Part shown: positions 27,597 to 36,602 of the stretch, in pieces
Numbering within the stretch: position 1 is the first letter of the stretch
How the letters are laid out: every line of letters begins with the position of its first letter
From: an uncultured Clostridium sp.
GTDB taxonomy: Bacteria > Bacillota > Clostridia > Lachnospirales > Lachnospiraceae
DNA length: 52,831 nt
Assembly (NCBI GenBank): GCA_900544905.1
Contig: UQXF01000007.1
Coordinates: forward strand, 1-52,831
Direction: 5' to 3'
Notes under the pieces: model-generated
The model's database searches: none
What the model was told of the DNA's origin: nothing
What the model saw: the letters and a program-made list of their open reading frames with translations, nothing else
Translations under genes and position numbers: made by a program

Positions 27597-28721
27597 TCAG
27601 ATTCTAATCCTTTTCACCTTCGACCACTTGCCATATACATTTGCATTCGTGGAATCTTTTTTATAGGCTCTCACACGAACATAGTATAGTTTGTTCTTTT
27701 TCAGTTTACGGATTGTCCGGGTAAATGTTTTATTCTTTTTATAGGTTTTGCTGATGGTCGCTTTCTTTTTAAACTTCTTTGACGTAGATATCTGTATCTG
27801 ATATCCCTGTGCCGATGAAACCCTCTTATAGTTCACTATCAGTTTGTTTTTCTCTGTGGAAAGGCTCTTTATAGAAGCCTTCTTCACGGTGACCTTTGAC
27901 CAATGGGCATAAACCGTCATATTCGCTTTTGCTTTTTTGCCAAACGCAATTTTCTTTCCACCTTTTTTTGCGGTATACCAGCCTTTAAACTTGTATCCTT
28001 TGCGGGTTACATCAGGGAAATAATCCAACTTCTTGCTAACCAGCTCACATATTATCAAATCTTGCGTTCCATAATTCTTATTGAACTTTATAAGATAATA
28101 TCCTTCTGGAATCTTCTCCCAATGTGCATATAATGTCATATCAGACGTTATTATATTGGTCTGATTAATTTCTACTCCGTTATTTTTTTCTGTATACCAC
28201 CCTATAAACACATATCCGTCTTTTTCCGGCTCTGCAGGAAAAAATTCAATAGAAGTATTTTTGTCAACCGCTATTGTACAATAGTGAGTGCCATCCTCCA
28301 ATTCAAACCTAACATAATATTCCGTTGGTTCCTCCACAGGAGGGTACAGATTTTTGACAGCATCCTCATCTAACACTGGATGTTTCTCTTCCTCTATTTC
28401 TATTACCGGAGGCTCCCATACCGGGTATAATGTTGTATCCTCATAAAAAACCGTTTCAGATGTTACAATATTCCGGTCTTCTATAGCTGCATCAGGATTC
28501 GTAATCCAATATGCAAAGGTGACTCCGCCCTCCGCTTCAGGAATCCATAAATCCAACGTTTCCCCTGGATGAATCGTCTCTGTTTTTGTGATATCATTAC
28601 AGATGTATGTAATCGTAATAAACTCCGGCTCATCATTTTCCGTTGCCACGACTTTGGTTTGTGGCAGCAAAACAGAGAAACACATAAACAGAAGAATAAA
28701 TAGCAATTTTCTCTTTCCCAT
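27597..28721 (-). CDS. Secreted InlB-repeat and FN3-like surface protein
   Basis: The 374 residues start at ATG 28721, with a strong GGAGGGGGG upstream; the open frame continues to 28769. A signal peptide (MGKRKLLFILLFMCFSVLLP) is followed by Listeria-Bacteroides (InlB B) repeats. The clearest are GYVFIGWYTEKNNG ending in MTLYAHWEK and GYKFKGWYTAKKGGKKI ending in MTVYAHWSK; an earlier, more diverged copy covers about residues 45-105. The last 90 residues are a Lys-rich FN3-like module (KKNKLYYVRVRAYKKDS, YGKWSKVKRIRI). It is predicted to be exported. Repeats of this kind mediate adhesion or cell-wall contact in other bacteria, so that role is inferred. Confidence 0.8.
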   Translation of the reverse strand: MGKRKLLFILLFMCFSVLLPQTKVVATENDEPEFITITYICNDITKTETIHPGETLDLWIPEAEGGVTFAYWITNPDAAIEDRNIVTSETVFYEDTTLYPVWEPPVIEIEEEKHPVLDEDAVKNLYPPVEEPTEYYVRFELEDGTHYCTIAVDKNTSIEFFPAEPEKDGYVFIGWYTEKNNGVEINQTNIITSDMTLYAHWEKIPEGYYLIKFNKNYGTQDLIICELVSKKLDYFPDVTRKGYKFKGWYTAKKGGKKIAFGKKAKANMTVYAHWSKVTVKKASIKSLSTEKNKLIVNYKRVSSAQGYQIQISTSKKFKKKATISKTYKKNKTFTRTIRKLKKNKLYYVRVRAYKKDSTNANVYGKWSKVKRIRI

Positions 28722-28735
28722 AACGCTCCCCCCTC

Positions 28736-28805
28736 CTACTTTACCTTGACTCTTTTTGTCTTGGACCATTTACCCTCTATATGCATCAAAAGCTCATTCA
28801 TAAGT
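28736..28805 (-). pseudogene. Remnant C-terminus of a second FN3-type protein
   Basis: Just upstream of the InlB-repeat gene, one minus-strand frame reads EGKWSKTKRVKVK and then stops (TAG at 28736-28738). This closely copies the C-terminus of the neighbouring protein (YGKWSKVKRIRI). The frame is closed a short way upstream by TAA, so no full gene is present. It looks like the end of a deleted or recombined paralogue. Confidence 0.5.
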
Positions 28806-28990
28806 ATTTTTTATACCAGCTATTTCTACTGTATAAACGCAATACTCATATACTACACATTACTTATTTTCTGCTTTTTTAGTGCGATTTAACAGTATCA
28901 TATTTACATTGTTAGTGCAATATGTTTTTCAATTTTTGTAGCAAATTCACAGATTCATTCTAAAATATCTCCAAATAAATTTTTATTATA

Positions 28991-29539
28991 TTATTCTAAT
29001 GAAAAAGTAACGGTAACATCTCCGCTTCCCAGCGCATCTTTCCAGCCGGACAGGTTATCTATTCTTCCAAGTCTTGTGTAACTCCACGAATTGGAGCCAT
29101 AGAAGATGACAATCTGATTTCCGTTATATAAAACAATATCCCCGGATTCGGTTGTGGTTTGACTATCGCTGGTCGGCAGGCTTGTTCCCAGCGAGCCGAC
29201 TTTTTCAAAGCCGGAATAATCGCTCATTTGAATGGCAATTGGCGCTTCACGCATCATATCCACAAAAGCGTCAACTGCCGCATTGCTTTCCAAAGTTGCT
29301 GTAAAATTATTGTTTCCAATTTGCAAGGTTATTTTTTCCACTGTGTTTTCCTCCGTGGTAGAATTGTCATTTGGTTGCAACACAGGAGTCTTTGATTCTT
29401 CCAGTGGTTTCGTCTGCTGTGTATTTGACGAATCAGAGCCATCAGGGCGATTTGCCGATGTTGCACCTTCTGAACAACCAGACAGAAAAACCACTATAAT
29501 TATGACACAGGAAAATAACTTCAAAAGTTTTAATTTCAT
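28991..29539 (-). CDS. Cyclophilin-like-fold lipoprotein
   Basis: The 182 residues begin with a lipoprotein signal (MKLKLLKLFSCVIIIVVFL) and lipobox LSGC. A Ser/Thr/Asn/Gln-rich linker follows, then a C-terminal cyclophilin-like domain of about 110 residues. That domain has ITLQIGNNNFTATLESNAAV, then DYSGFEKVGSLGTSLP, SGDIVLYNGNQIVIFYGS and YTRLGRIDN. Such domains lack proline isomerase residues and have no firm function. The frame extends to 29560, where an ATG overlaps a GGAGG; the ATG at 29539 follows that site by 14 bases. It is the last gene of the LysR-linked unit starting near 32050, 9-30 bases after the LysE-type gene. Confidence 0.8.
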   Translation of the reverse strand: MKLKLLKLFSCVIIIVVFLSGCSEGATSANRPDGSDSSNTQQTKPLEESKTPVLQPNDNSTTEENTVEKITLQIGNNNFTATLESNAAVDAFVDMMREAPIAIQMSDYSGFEKVGSLGTSLPTSDSQTTTESGDIVLYNGNQIVIFYGSNSWSYTRLGRIDNLSGWKDALGSGDVTVTFSLE

Positions 29540-29569
29540 TTTAAAAATAATATCCTCCATTTCTGTATA

Positions 29570-30187
29570 TTAAGTTTGTTCAAAGAAAAGTCGCAGCAGT
29601 ACGATTATTCCAAAGAGAGAAAGAATACTGCCAAATATCCGATTCATATAGCGGAAATTGAATTTCTCTGTTTTTTTCTTGATGATACAGGTGACTGCAC
29701 TAAGCGCTCCCCACCAAATATAAGTGCCAACCAATACACCCATTACGAGCATACTTCCACGCAGCAATCCTGCATCAGCAGAAATCCCAAAATAGGAAAA
29801 CGCAAACAGAAATGTAAGTATTGCCGCAGGATTTGTAACGCCAACCATAAAAGAGGAAAAAAACATCTTAATTGGGTTCATTTTTTCCACCTTTACTCCG
29901 GCTGCATCTTCTTTTTTTATCAGCAGGCGGATTCCCATAAACAGTACAAAACTGCCGCCGAGAATATTGATAATGACTTGATATTTCAGCAAAAAGTCGG
30001 ATATAAGGGTAAGACCGAACACTCCCACGCAGGCATAAAAGCAATCGGCAACAGAAGAACCCAATCCTGTAAAAAGACCTGCCTGCATTCCGCCATTCCA
30101 GGTTCGTTGAACAGTCATCGTACCCACTGCCCCCACAGGCAGACCAAATAATAAGCCGATTAAAATACCCCGCAAAAGATAGTCCAT
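29570..30187 (-). CDS. LysE/RhtB-family amino-acid exporter
   Basis: The 205 residues contain about six transmembrane segments and the family's N-terminal signature GLPVGAVGTMTVQRTWNGG with GLGSSVADCFYA. Later parts include LGGSFVLFMGIRLL and FMVGVTNPAAILTF. LysE proteins export basic or other amino acids and small zwitterions across the cytoplasmic membrane. The substrate here is unknown. GAGGTG precedes the ATG. In this unit it sits between DUF3737 and a cyclophilin-like lipoprotein, so it may export a product of the same system. Confidence 0.88.
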   Translation of the reverse strand: MDYLLRGILIGLLFGLPVGAVGTMTVQRTWNGGMQAGLFTGLGSSVADCFYACVGVFGLTLISDFLLKYQVIINILGGSFVLFMGIRLLIKKEDAAGVKVEKMNPIKMFFSSFMVGVTNPAAILTFLFAFSYFGISADAGLLRGSMLVMGVLVGTYIWWGALSAVTCIIKKKTEKFNFRYMNRIFGSILSLFGIIVLLRLFFEQT

Positions 30188-30221
30188 TTCTTATCACCTC
30201 ATTTCCTTTACTGCATTTGCT

Positions 30222-31094
30222 TTATGCACAGCAGGCACAGGGTGTATTTTTATGGTTTGAATCCTTCAAGATTACCTCGCCCTTTGCCTCGTCTATATCC
30301 ATAATAATTTCACCAACTTCAGGAACATAGATATGCCCGGACATCGGATTTTTAATACTGACAATCGGAGCGGTGAGGGTAGCTTCCACATCGGAACGTT
30401 CAAAGGAAAGGTCGGTGTCAATCATTTCGCAGTTAATCAGCTTCAGGTTTTTGCAGTAACAAAGCGGTTGTGTCCCGATGATTTTACAGTTTTCAAAGGT
30501 GATATTTTCGCTGTACCACGCAAGATATTCGCCCTTTACAATGCTATTTTTAACTGTAATATTTTTTGCGTGCCAGAAAGCGTCTTTTGTATCAAACACA
30601 CAGTTTTCAAAAACAGAATCAGCAATGTACTGAAAGGAATATTTACCTTTCATACGGACATCGCGGAAAGTCAACCGCTCTGCACGCATCATAAAATATT
30701 CGCTTTCGGCAGTACAATCCTTCATCTCAATACCACGCACTGACCAGCCAAATTCAGGGGAAACAATGTCACAGCCACACATTTTGATATTGGTACATTC
30801 ACGCAGAGCCTTAATACCGTAGAGTTTGGTATCATTGATTTCCACATTTTCGGAATACCAAAGGGCTGCTCTGCAAGCTAAAGTCATTTCTGAATTTTCA
30901 ATTTTCAGCCCTGTGTCATGCCAGAACGGATAGCGGAGATTAAAAAAGCAGTTATCTACTGCAACATCTCTGCTCTCTTTAAACGCACTCTCTCCATCGG
31001 CGGGACCATCAAAGGCACAGTCCTTTACTAAAACATCCTGTATTGCATAAAGGGCTCTTTCTTCATCAAAAGTTTTGTTTGTAATAGTAGTCAT
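30222..31094 (-). CDS. DUF3737 right-handed beta-helix protein
   Basis: The 290 residues are built from about ten short repeats of the type 'xhxNcxhxxxxxhWys' (LKIENSEMTLACRAALWYSE, VKNSIVKGEYLAWYSENITF, LKLINCEMIDTDLSF). This is the pattern of a pectate-lyase-like beta-helix and matches DUF3737. There is no signal peptide, so it is cytoplasmic. The C-terminus has a Cys-rich end (NTPCACCA). The family has no established function, although its presence in a LysR-controlled unit is suggestive. AAAGGAG precedes the ATG. Confidence 0.8.
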   Translation of the reverse strand: MTTITNKTFDEERALYAIQDVLVKDCAFDGPADGESAFKESRDVAVDNCFFNLRYPFWHDTGLKIENSEMTLACRAALWYSENVEINDTKLYGIKALRECTNIKMCGCDIVSPEFGWSVRGIEMKDCTAESEYFMMRAERLTFRDVRMKGKYSFQYIADSVFENCVFDTKDAFWHAKNITVKNSIVKGEYLAWYSENITFENCKIIGTQPLCYCKNLKLINCEMIDTDLSFERSDVEATLTAPIVSIKNPMSGHIYVPEVGEIIMDIDEAKGEVILKDSNHKNTPCACCA

Positions 31095-31121
31095 AGTAAT
31101 GTACTCCTTTCAGGTATTATG

Positions 31122-31352
31122 TTATTTCTTTGCTTTCTTCATCTGATAGATAAAGTAATCAAGGCAGTCGATACATTTCTGCTCTCTATGTAGGGAATCA
31201 AGCAGATTTTTTCTGTGGACGGCTAACCGCTTCAGACCATTTGCTTCTTTTCCTTTTTGCAGGTCTGCCATAAATTTTTCAATCGTTTCAGAATCACAGC
31301 CCGCATCTTTCAGATTTTGGATGATAGATTCCGAATTTTCATTTACACTCAT
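31122..31352 (-). CDS. Small protein of 76 residues, function unknown
   Basis: The small basic, helical protein has a C-terminal CIDCLDYFIYQMKKAKK with a CxxC pair and a middle segment rich in Leu, Lys and Arg. AGAGG lies 6-8 bases before the ATG. It sits 24 bases after one gene and 27 before the next, so it is a real member of the unit. The CxxC could bind metal or be redox active. I do not recognise the family. Confidence 0.7.
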   Translation of the reverse strand: MSVNENSESIIQNLKDAGCDSETIEKFMADLQKGKEANGLKRLAVHRKNLLDSLHREQKCIDCLDYFIYQMKKAKK

Positions 31353-31376
31353 TGTTTTCCTCTTTTCTGTATAGGC

Positions 31377-31985
31377 TTATTCTCCGTCACTAATCTGAAC
31401 AATTTTATTGCCCCAGCCCTCCAGCACAGGGTTATCCTCAACCGCACTACGGAATTCTTCAGTGTCATCAAAATATCCTACCGGTGTATATTCACCTGTT
31501 ACCTCGGCATCTCCATAGAAAAGAATAATACGGTTCGGCTCCGAATAATAGACAGTTCCGGCAGCTTCTTCAGTAACAGTTTCGGGATTCGCGGGAATTT
31601 CATATTGACTGGGAATGTCATAATATTGCATAACCTCCCAGTTTTCGTAACCCTCGTAGTTATAAATGGGCAATCTCCAGTCAGCCGTTCCCACATGGCG
31701 GGCAATTGCCTGAGCAGTGTCATTTTCATACAGGTGCATTACAAACGGTTCTCCATTATCGCCAAATCGAACAACCAGTTCCGCAGCCATCGTCCCACTC
31801 TCAGATTCAGCATTATTGTCAGCAGCAGAATTTTGGGGATTGTCAATTACTAAATCGGAAATTTGCGACGAGCGGCTTTCCTTGTCGTTATTTTCTTTGG
31901 ATTGACTACTGCAGCCTGTAAATACACCGATAGCCAGTGCCAACCCAAAGACAAGTATAATACTTTTTAATATTTTTTGTCTCAT
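31377..31985 (-). CDS. Second cyclophilin-like-fold lipoprotein
   Basis: The 202 residues begin with a signal (MRQKILKSIILVFGLALAIG) and lipobox FTGC, then a Ser/Asn/Glu-rich linker. The cyclophilin-like domain follows: ELVVRFGDNGEPFVMHLYEN, then YEGYENWEVMQYYDIPSQYE, AGTVYYSEPNRIILFYGD and YTPVGYFDD. It has the same layout as the lipoprotein at 28991-29539 but is diverged. AAAGGA lies 6 bases before ATG 31985; the open frame reaches 32018. It is the first gene of the second LysR-linked unit. Confidence 0.8.
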   Translation of the reverse strand: MRQKILKSIILVFGLALAIGVFTGCSSQSKENNDKESRSSQISDLVIDNPQNSAADNNAESESGTMAAELVVRFGDNGEPFVMHLYENDTAQAIARHVGTADWRLPIYNYEGYENWEVMQYYDIPSQYEIPANPETVTEEAAGTVYYSEPNRIILFYGDAEVTGEYTPVGYFDDTEEFRSAVEDNPVLEGWGNKIVQISDGE

Positions 31986-32049
31986 ATTCATTCCTTTCTT
32001 ATGCCAGACCGGGCACAAATAAAATATTTAAGTTTGTTCCTTTGTTATT

Positions 32050-32078
32050 ATTATAAGCCTGCTTTTCCTCTATAGCAA
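32050..32078 (-). promoter_or_regulatory. Promoter of the cyclophilin-DUF3737-LysE unit
   Basis: On the minus strand TTGCTA (32073-32078), a 17-bp spacer and TATAAT (32050-32055). The -35 hexamer is inside the shared 48-bp element. The same hexamers and spacing occur at the second copy (37756-37784). Confidence 0.8.
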
Positions 32079-32119
32079 ATACTTATATCAAATACATATC
32101 TATAACAGATAGGCATATT
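32072..32119. promoter_or_regulatory. LysR-type operator, copy A of a 48-bp element
   Basis: This 48-bp element matches copy B (37778-37825) at both ends with identical spacing. ATAGCAAATACT, then 2 variable positions within a conserved frame, and TCAAATA are followed after exactly 13 bases by GATAGGCATATT. The inner box TAGCAAATACTTA has the T-N11-A form of LysR sites. It lies just upstream of the minus-strand promoter and overlaps its -35. The best candidate binder is the LysR protein at 37865-38761. Confidence 0.75.
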
Positions 32120-32130
32120 TATTCAGTGAC

Positions 32131-34467
32131 TCATACTGTGAGCGGTACCTTTTTGATTTTTCCGGCAAGCCACCAGCCAAAAACGGTAAATAGAATCGTT
32201 ACAACAGCCATCGGCAGAATCACGCTGATAAAGTCCGGGTGTGATACAAAATTACTGATACCAGCGAGTTTCATCACAGAAGATACAATCGGGTCTGTAA
32301 TGACTGCTGCCAGAACCGTACCAACCAGTCCTCCGAGAACAGCAACCATAGTGAAACGCAGGGAAAAAGTCAACCGCAGGCTTGCTGATGAAAAGCCGAT
32401 TGCTTTATAAATACCTAAATCTTTCTGTTCTGCCAAAAGGATTTTACTACCTGTCATAACCGTTACAATCAAGATAAAGACAATTACCAAAGCATACATC
32501 AGCACAAGAAGAGCCTGCATAGCCGAGATAATTCCGAAAAGCCCCGGCCAGGTGTTTTCGTGCACATGAATGTCACCGCCGTATGCAGATTCCAGAGCTT
32601 CGGTAATCGCTTCTTTTTGTGAACTGTCTGCAAGGAAATAATGCCAGCACCAAAGGTTCGGATGATTGTTGCCAATCTTTAAGTATCCCTCACGGTTCAT
32701 ACCAAAATTATCACCCATATCATTTGCACAGGAATAAATACCCGACACAATATATTCACCACTGCCATTGTCGCCCTGAACCATCACGGTATCACCGATA
32801 GCGATACCAAAATTAGCGGCGATAAATTCTGTTATTACGATTTCGTTATCAGCCGTACAAGTACGCCCCTCTAAAATGTGAAAACGCTCCGGCTCGTCAA
32901 TTACATTTGCCGTGTAGGAAATTCCGTTCAGTGAAACGGTAGGCATTGCCAGCACATAAGTATCGGTAATATCCGAATATTCACGAATGATATTTTCAAA
33001 TTCCTCCTGCGTCAACTCACCGAAAGACTGAACGCCGATGTCGTGGTCGGCGGGATTGAATGCGTCCATCATTCCCTTACCGTCAGAACCGAGCCAGGCG
33101 TCCATTCGTCCGACAAGAGAAGTAAAAAACACCAACAGGATAGCGACTGCAAATGCTCCGATATATCTGCTTTTTCCGCTCATTAACTGCCGAAACGCAA
33201 GGCGGAAATGAATTCTATCACCAAATGCCCCAGGCTTTGTAATTTGCACAACTGTACCGTCTGTTTCACCGCGAATCGCTTTCATAGGGGCAATTTTGCT
33301 AATCTTGCGGGTTTTCATAAAAATAAACAGAACAAGTAAAAGCGAAATGAAAATAAATGCACCCGTCATAAACAGGAGTGACGGTGTTTCAGGAATCAAC
33401 ACCCCCGTTGTTGTAAGCGTAGCGTCTGCAACCGCACCGCTGAGAAAGACAGATAGCAAGAAGCCAATAACGAGTCCCGAAGCAGCTGGAATACTATATT
33501 GTAAAAGCTGTAAAAGGCGAAGCCTGTTTGCAGTAAAGCCCATGGTTTTCAAAATACCCATATTTACAAAATCAGAAGCAATCGTACTACTGATACTATA
33601 GCTCAAAACAATCAAAACCACAAAGAAAAGCACAAGGGAAAATGCAAAGAGCAGTCCGCTAAACGCCCGCAGCAGTATCAGCATAAATCCTGCTATGGCT
33701 TCCTTGCTGTAGACGGCTTCTGTATATTCGGCAAGTGCAGTTCGTTTGTTCAGCAGACTGTTTAACTCTGAAACAGTCAATCCGCTTTCTTCGGCCGGGA
33801 AGATATGGAGCATTGCTCCGTCACGGGCAAGAGCGTCAATTCCTGCATTATTAATAAGGTCTAACACTATGTACCGGTCGGATTCACTGATTAAAAAGCC
33901 CTTCATACCAATCATCGAGCTTCCCATAAAAACATCTTCATAAAAGCCCTTTACGGTAAAGGTCAGATTTTCTCCGGCTCTTACAATAGGAAATGTAATT
34001 TCGTCACCTATCTCTATCCCAAACATAGAAATCATAGAAGGGGACACATACACCTCTCCCGGTAAAATTTCGTCGGGCTGTTTTACATATCCAGATAAAT
34101 CCTCAGCAAAAAAACGATAGCGATTTTTCAAAGGATTGTAAGTTATGAGCTGCCCCTCACTGTCCGATTCGGTTCCATTTGCGGCATAGTTTGAATAAAT
34201 AATGCTTTGTGTTTCCACACGCTCAATTTCTTTTAAAGCCTCTATACTGCTTTTCAAACCAGATGTGTCAGGTAAATTTGCCACCCAGACAGTAAGCTCG
34301 CCAAATCCAGCCCGGTCAAGCTCATTTCCAATGTATTTTTCGGAATTAGACCAAACGGTGAGTATCATTCCCAAAGCTGCCGCAACAAGCAGGGTAAGAA
34401 TAAAAATTCCGTAAAGCGCTCCCTTATGCCACTTTAAGTTTGCTTTTAATAAGGTCTTGTTCCCCAT
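32131..34467 (-). CDS. ABC transporter permease, FtsX/MacB type
   Basis: The 778 residues have the two-halved layout of large FtsX-family permeases. An N-terminal helix is followed by an extracytoplasmic domain (about 40-260) and three helices (about 265-390). A second such cassette has an anchor near 425-445, an extracytoplasmic domain to about 640, and three final helices. Conserved loops include NMGILKTMGFTANRLRLLQL and DLGIYKAIGFSSASLRLTFS. This class moves lipoproteins, peptides or antibiotics out of the membrane, or transmits signals, and does not import sugars. AGGAGG precedes the ATG. It is 15 bases after its ATPase gene. Confidence 0.9.
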   Translation of the reverse strand: MGNKTLLKANLKWHKGALYGIFILTLLVAAALGMILTVWSNSEKYIGNELDRAGFGELTVWVANLPDTSGLKSSIEALKEIERVETQSIIYSNYAANGTESDSEGQLITYNPLKNRYRFFAEDLSGYVKQPDEILPGEVYVSPSMISMFGIEIGDEITFPIVRAGENLTFTVKGFYEDVFMGSSMIGMKGFLISESDRYIVLDLINNAGIDALARDGAMLHIFPAEESGLTVSELNSLLNKRTALAEYTEAVYSKEAIAGFMLILLRAFSGLLFAFSLVLFFVVLIVLSYSISSTIASDFVNMGILKTMGFTANRLRLLQLLQYSIPAASGLVIGFLLSVFLSGAVADATLTTTGVLIPETPSLLFMTGAFIFISLLLVLFIFMKTRKISKIAPMKAIRGETDGTVVQITKPGAFGDRIHFRLAFRQLMSGKSRYIGAFAVAILLVFFTSLVGRMDAWLGSDGKGMMDAFNPADHDIGVQSFGELTQEEFENIIREYSDITDTYVLAMPTVSLNGISYTANVIDEPERFHILEGRTCTADNEIVITEFIAANFGIAIGDTVMVQGDNGSGEYIVSGIYSCANDMGDNFGMNREGYLKIGNNHPNLWCWHYFLADSSQKEAITEALESAYGGDIHVHENTWPGLFGIISAMQALLVLMYALVIVFILIVTVMTGSKILLAEQKDLGIYKAIGFSSASLRLTFSLRFTMVAVLGGLVGTVLAAVITDPIVSSVMKLAGISNFVSHPDFISVILPMAVVTILFTVFGWWLAGKIKKVPLTV

Positions 34468-34482
34468 AAAACAACCTCCTGT

Positions 34483-35244
34483 TTACCATTGTAAAGAGGA
34501 AAGCCAACTGTTGACTTTGTTCTCTCTTGTTTTCAGATTGTCGTGTCCGTATGGAGGCAGATTCAGTTCATCAAGAATTTTGCCGTCCTCCAAATATAAA
34601 ATACGGTTTCCGTGTAAAGCCGCCCGGACATCGTGTGTTACCATTAAGATACTTTGTCCGTCGTTATTTAACTCGGTTAAAAGGTTCATTACTTCTTCAC
34701 TGTTTGCCCTATTGAGCGCACCAGTAGGCTCGTCGGCAAATAAAAGCCCCGGATTGCCAATCATTGCTCTTGCAATAGCAGCTCTTTGTGCTTCCCCGCC
34801 CGATACCTGCGATGGCATACGGTCTTTGGCGTTTTCAGTATGCATTTTCAGAAGAAGCATATCGGTTTTCTTCCGAATTTCTTTTGTGCTGCCTGCCTTT
34901 GCTACAAATCCCGCTACCGCAACATTTTCAAAAAGAGTTAAGTTGCTGACAAGGTGGGTTTGCTGAAAAACAAAACCAAATTCATTTGCCCGGAGCTCAG
35001 CCATCTGTTTTTCGGAAAGTTTACTGATTTCTCTATCCTTAAACCTAACGCTGCCACCGGAAATGGTATCCATACCGCTCAAAGCATAAAGAAGCGTAGA
35101 CTTTCCCGCTCCCGACGAACCCATAATCACTGTAAAGTCACCCTCGTAAATATTCACATCAATATCTATAAGTATTTGTATTTCTTTCCCACCTTGCATA
35201 AAGGTTTTTGAAACATTTTTTCCGCAGAGTATTGTATTTTTCAC
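34483..35244 (-). CDS. ABC transporter ATPase, LolD/MacB type
   Basis: The 253 residues contain Walker A GSSGAGKSTLLYALSGMD, Q-loop VFQQTHLV, signature SGGEAQRAAIARAMIG, Walker B LLFADEPTGAL and the switch His in VTHDVRA. It is the partner of the FtsX-type permease downstream. The start is GTG and overlaps the stop of the adenylate-forming gene by 4 bases (GTGA), with GGAG upstream. Translation is therefore coupled, which ties the transporter to the enzyme. Confidence 0.93.
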   Translation of the reverse strand: MKNTILCGKNVSKTFMQGGKEIQILIDIDVNIYEGDFTVIMGSSGAGKSTLLYALSGMDTISGGSVRFKDREISKLSEKQMAELRANEFGFVFQQTHLVSNLTLFENVAVAGFVAKAGSTKEIRKKTDMLLLKMHTENAKDRMPSQVSGGEAQRAAIARAMIGNPGLLFADEPTGALNRANSEEVMNLLTELNNDGQSILMVTHDVRAALHGNRILYLEDGKILDELNLPPYGHDNLKTRENKVNSWLSSLQW

Positions 35245-36602
35245 AGCCTCTCCTCCTTATCTGTAAGTATCAATTGCTTTTTACCTGTTTTCGGGTCGGG
35301 CAGGATTTCGGAAACAAAATTTACATAAAACTGCACATACCCTAAATTTTTTTCTTCAAGAATCGTTTTCATCTTCTGCAGCATTTCGCTCCGTACCGCT
35401 TCCTGCAAGGAATCATCGGAGATTTCGGCAATCATCTCAAAAGCCTCCGGCGACAACTGTTTAAACTGATAATCCCTCATTCCCTTAATGCAAAATCCCT
35501 CCATCGCAAGCGGATGTAGAAACTCACACTTTCCATTCCCGTCATTGAACCATAAAACATCCTCATTCCTACCGAGCAAACCTGCCGCATGAGTAAAAGG
35601 ATAACCGTTTTCTTTTGTTGGCGCCTGCAGAGTTAAGCTGTCCGAAAGCCGATAGCGAATAAGCGGCTGAACAAAGTTATAAAGACAGGTAAGATACATT
35701 GCTCCGTTGTGGGTTTCTACGATGTTCATATCATCAAACAGCAACATACCCTCCTCCGGGTCGCTCTCTACACCCAGCGACAATGATTCGCTTGCCCCGT
35801 AAAAATTGATTACATCAGCCCTGAAAACATTTTCGAGATATTTTCGCAGGCTTGCTCCCAGCGGCTCACCACAGGAAACGACACGCAGAATATGTAAATC
35901 AACATCTCCGTTTTCGACAAGTGTCCCAAGTATTTTAATAGCAGACGGATAACCGATAATCATATTGGGTTTAAACTCTTTTACGGTGTTTATCCATTCA
36001 TCAAGCGGAGTGTTAATGTCCAGATAAATTTGCTTTGCACCCACACCGTCGATTCCATCGCCTACAGCCATTGCCCCACCATAGCGTCCGTCGGTAGCGG
36101 CAATATATACGATACGGGGACCTCGTGCCAAAAATTTTAGAATCTGTGGCATAGACATATTCCACAGTGCTCCACGGATTATACCAGACAGCATACTATT
36201 CCAAGCACTCTTGTCATAAACAAAATATCCCGGTTTTCCAGTGCTGCCGGAGGAATGAACAACATGATATTTTCCCTTAAAGGGTTTCCGATTGAGCTTC
36301 TCCTGCTCATCAAACCGGCGGATTTCCTCTTGTTTTAAGTCCGGTACAGTAACAAGAGCATCGAACTGCGACAAGAGAATAGATTTGTCGATTGCAGGAA
36401 ATTTTGAAAGTGGTGTACTGTCAATTTTTTCGATTGTAATACCCGCTTTTTCAAAGCTGTTTCGGTAGTATTCAGAATTTTCATACGCATAACGCAACAG
36501 ACAACGGAGCTTCTGATTCTGCAAATTGGAAATTTGCCGAGGGGTCTTTTTTTCGTTTCTCTTGAGATTCCATAAATCAAATAATATTTTAATGTAATTC
36601 AT
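35241..36602 (-). CDS. PaaK/CapK-like adenylate-forming enzyme
   Basis: The 453 residues resemble phenylacetate-CoA ligase relatives. The ATP-binding motif is VVHSSGSTGKPGYFVYD near residue 120. Later motifs include MIIGYPSAIKILG, the adenylate contact NFYGASESLSLGVESD and LIRYRLSDSLTL, and a small C-terminal domain (AEISDDSLQEAVRSEM) ending in SEILPDPKTGKKQLILTD, with the conserved late Lys region. Such enzymes activate an acid as an acyl-adenylate and pass it to CoA or another acceptor. The substrate is unknown. It is coupled to both neighbours: TAATG with the lipoprotein upstream and GTGA with the ATPase downstream. Confidence 0.85.
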   Translation of the reverse strand: MNYIKILFDLWNLKRNEKKTPRQISNLQNQKLRCLLRYAYENSEYYRNSFEKAGITIEKIDSTPLSKFPAIDKSILLSQFDALVTVPDLKQEEIRRFDEQEKLNRKPFKGKYHVVHSSGSTGKPGYFVYDKSAWNSMLSGIIRGALWNMSMPQILKFLARGPRIVYIAATDGRYGGAMAVGDGIDGVGAKQIYLDINTPLDEWINTVKEFKPNMIIGYPSAIKILGTLVENGDVDLHILRVVSCGEPLGASLRKYLENVFRADVINFYGASESLSLGVESDPEEGMLLFDDMNIVETHNGAMYLTCLYNFVQPLIRYRLSDSLTLQAPTKENGYPFTHAAGLLGRNEDVLWFNDGNGKCEFLHPLAMEGFCIKGMRDYQFKQLSPEAFEMIAEISDDSLQEAVRSEMLQKMKTILEEKNLGYVQFYVNFVSEILPDPKTGKKQLILTDKEERL

